Below, in pieces: positions 22,776-23,176 of a stretch of 23,176 nucleotides of DNA; positions within the stretch are counted from its first letter, which is position 1, and every line of letters starts with the position of its first letter. The DNA comes from an uncultured Lactobacillus sp. GTDB lineage: Bacteria; Bacillota; Bacilli; Lactobacillales; Lactobacillaceae. Both the position numbers and the translations under genes were made by a program. The notes beneath the pieces were generated by a model. The model was not told the origin of the DNA. It worked only from the letters and a program-made list of their open reading frames with translations, and searched no databases. The stretch covers positions 1 through 23,176 of the forward strand of contig CAMJXI010000004.1 of assembly GCA_946409675.1 (NCBI GenBank), read 5' to 3'.

Positions 22776-22827
22776 CCAAAATTTGGCCTAATCGATAGAT
22801 TATCTATTTATGACCAGTTTAGTCCAA
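22776..22827 (-). promoter_or_regulatory. Candidate promoter and palindromes of the amino-acid ABC operon
   Basis: On the minus strand TTGGAC (22822-22827) and GATAAT (22799-22804) are 17 nt apart. The 13-bp palindrome ATAGATTATCTAT (22795-22807) covers the -10, and a second palindrome CCAAAATTTGG lies at 22776-22786. This would give a leader of about 190 nt that contains the hairpin at 22657-22687. Confidence 0.45.
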
Positions 22828-22846
22828 AAAAGTTATTTAGAGAAAT

Positions 22847-22877
22847 AAAAAAAATCACCCCGGATGGGATGGTTTTT
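22847..22877 (-). terminator. Terminator of the NlpC/P60 gene
   Basis: On the minus strand ACCATCCC pairs with GGGGTGAT with one mismatch and one wobble around a 4-base loop, flanked by A5 and U8. It starts 12 bp after the stop codon. Confidence 0.75.
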
Positions 22878-22888
22878 GTAAGATTCGA

Positions 22889-23129
22889 TTAGAATACGCG
22901 AACACCAAATGATGGTGTGAAATATGATGACATACTTGCAATTGTAACAGTTTGTCCTGGTTGTGGTGAGTGAAGGTATTGATTGTTGCCAAGATATAAG
23001 CCAACATGATGAGTATTACGGCGTCGGCCCCAGAAAACCAAATCTCCAGCTTGGAGTTGTGAGGTTGAAACTTGACGACCAGCTGATTCTTGAGGTACTG
23101 TCCAGCCACCGATGTTTCTGCCAGTAGCG
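22889..23129 (-). CDS. NlpC/P60 family cell-wall hydrolase, 3' part only
   Basis: About 79 codons of the C-terminal end are present; the 5' part is lost where adapter sequence begins. The readable part has LQAGDLVFWG, THHVGLYLGNNQYLHSP (with the catalytic His before VG) and GQTVTIASMSS...FGVRVF at the end. This is the second half of an NlpC/P60 domain, a cysteine peptidase that cuts peptidoglycan stem peptides outside the cell. The nucleophilic Cys and any signal peptide or binding domain lie in the missing part. The gene ends in a good terminator. Confidence 0.85.
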
Positions 23130-23176
23130 AGATCGGAAGAGCGTCGTGTAGGGAAAGAGTGTAGATCTCGGTGGTC
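23130..23176. other. Illumina adapter sequence (artefact)
   Basis: The last 47 bases begin AGATCGGAAGAGCGTCGTGT and continue as the reverse complement of the Illumina TruSeq universal (P5-side) adapter. They are not part of the genome and should be trimmed. Confidence 0.97.

Noticed and set aside
22600..22850. T-box riboswitch before the amino-acid ABC operon
   Set aside because: The leader is too short and no T-box core (TGGNACC) was found near the terminator.

Overview
The window looks like the chromosome of a low-GC Gram-positive bacterium of the lactic acid group (Lactobacillaceae or a close relative). I base this on AGGAGG-type ribosome binding sites, the GuaA, CoaA and HelD types, the BceAB-like and glutamine-type ABC transporters, and the NAD(P)H:FMN reductases with Ser/Thr/Gly/Ala-rich tails. 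No rRNA, tRNA or CRISPR array was seen. The last 47 bases (23130-23176) are Illumina adapter, not genome, so the right edge is an artefactual contig end.

Layout. 1-137: short GC-richer stretch with an inverted repeat, next to the 3' end of guaA, a well-known integration site. 138-3245 (minus): thioesterase - coaA - guaA, with guaA also having its own promoter. 3328-4724 (plus): SGNH esterase, then a DUF2975 membrane protein/HTH regulator pair. 4791-6776 (minus): two tandem FMN reductases; the second carries a PAS-like domain and a tail with five copies of a flavinylation-like motif. 6939-9248 (minus): helD. 9249-9759: long AT-rich gap with palindromes and a good promoter for an exported V8-like serine protease (9760-11040) with GW-like repeats. 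11091-12037 (minus): a 66-aa membrane protein and two CrcB fluoride channel subunits. 12116-13034 (plus): histidine phosphatase and a small membrane protein. 13089-13330: perfect 119-bp tandem repeat carrying terminators. 13325-15928 (minus): BceAB-like ABC transporter with a palindromic operator on its promoter. 16140-17594 (plus): APC amino-acid permease. 17595-19110 (plus): leader with a 12-codon uORF and a terminator, then hflX. 19146-19552 (minus): frameshifted membrane-protein pseudogene. 19728-22599 (minus): polar amino-acid ABC importer (ATPase, binding lipoprotein, two permeases) behind a leader with an attenuator-like hairpin. 22889-23129 (minus): 3' part of an NlpC/P60 hydrolase.

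How the genes relate. Most are housekeeping or stress/transport modules in short operons with strong terminators, many of them shared by convergent genes. HelD (stalled RNA polymerase) and HflX (stalled ribosomes) are both rescue factors, but they are not linked in one operon.

The two most interesting signals are: (i) the leader of hflX, which encodes MRLQVIFVTKNN ahead of a terminator and so has the architecture of antibiotic-induced attenuation; and (ii) the repeated DxxTGAS motifs at the end of the PAS-FMN reductase, which suggest a covalently multi-flavinylated cytosolic carrier. Both are inferences from sequence by eye.
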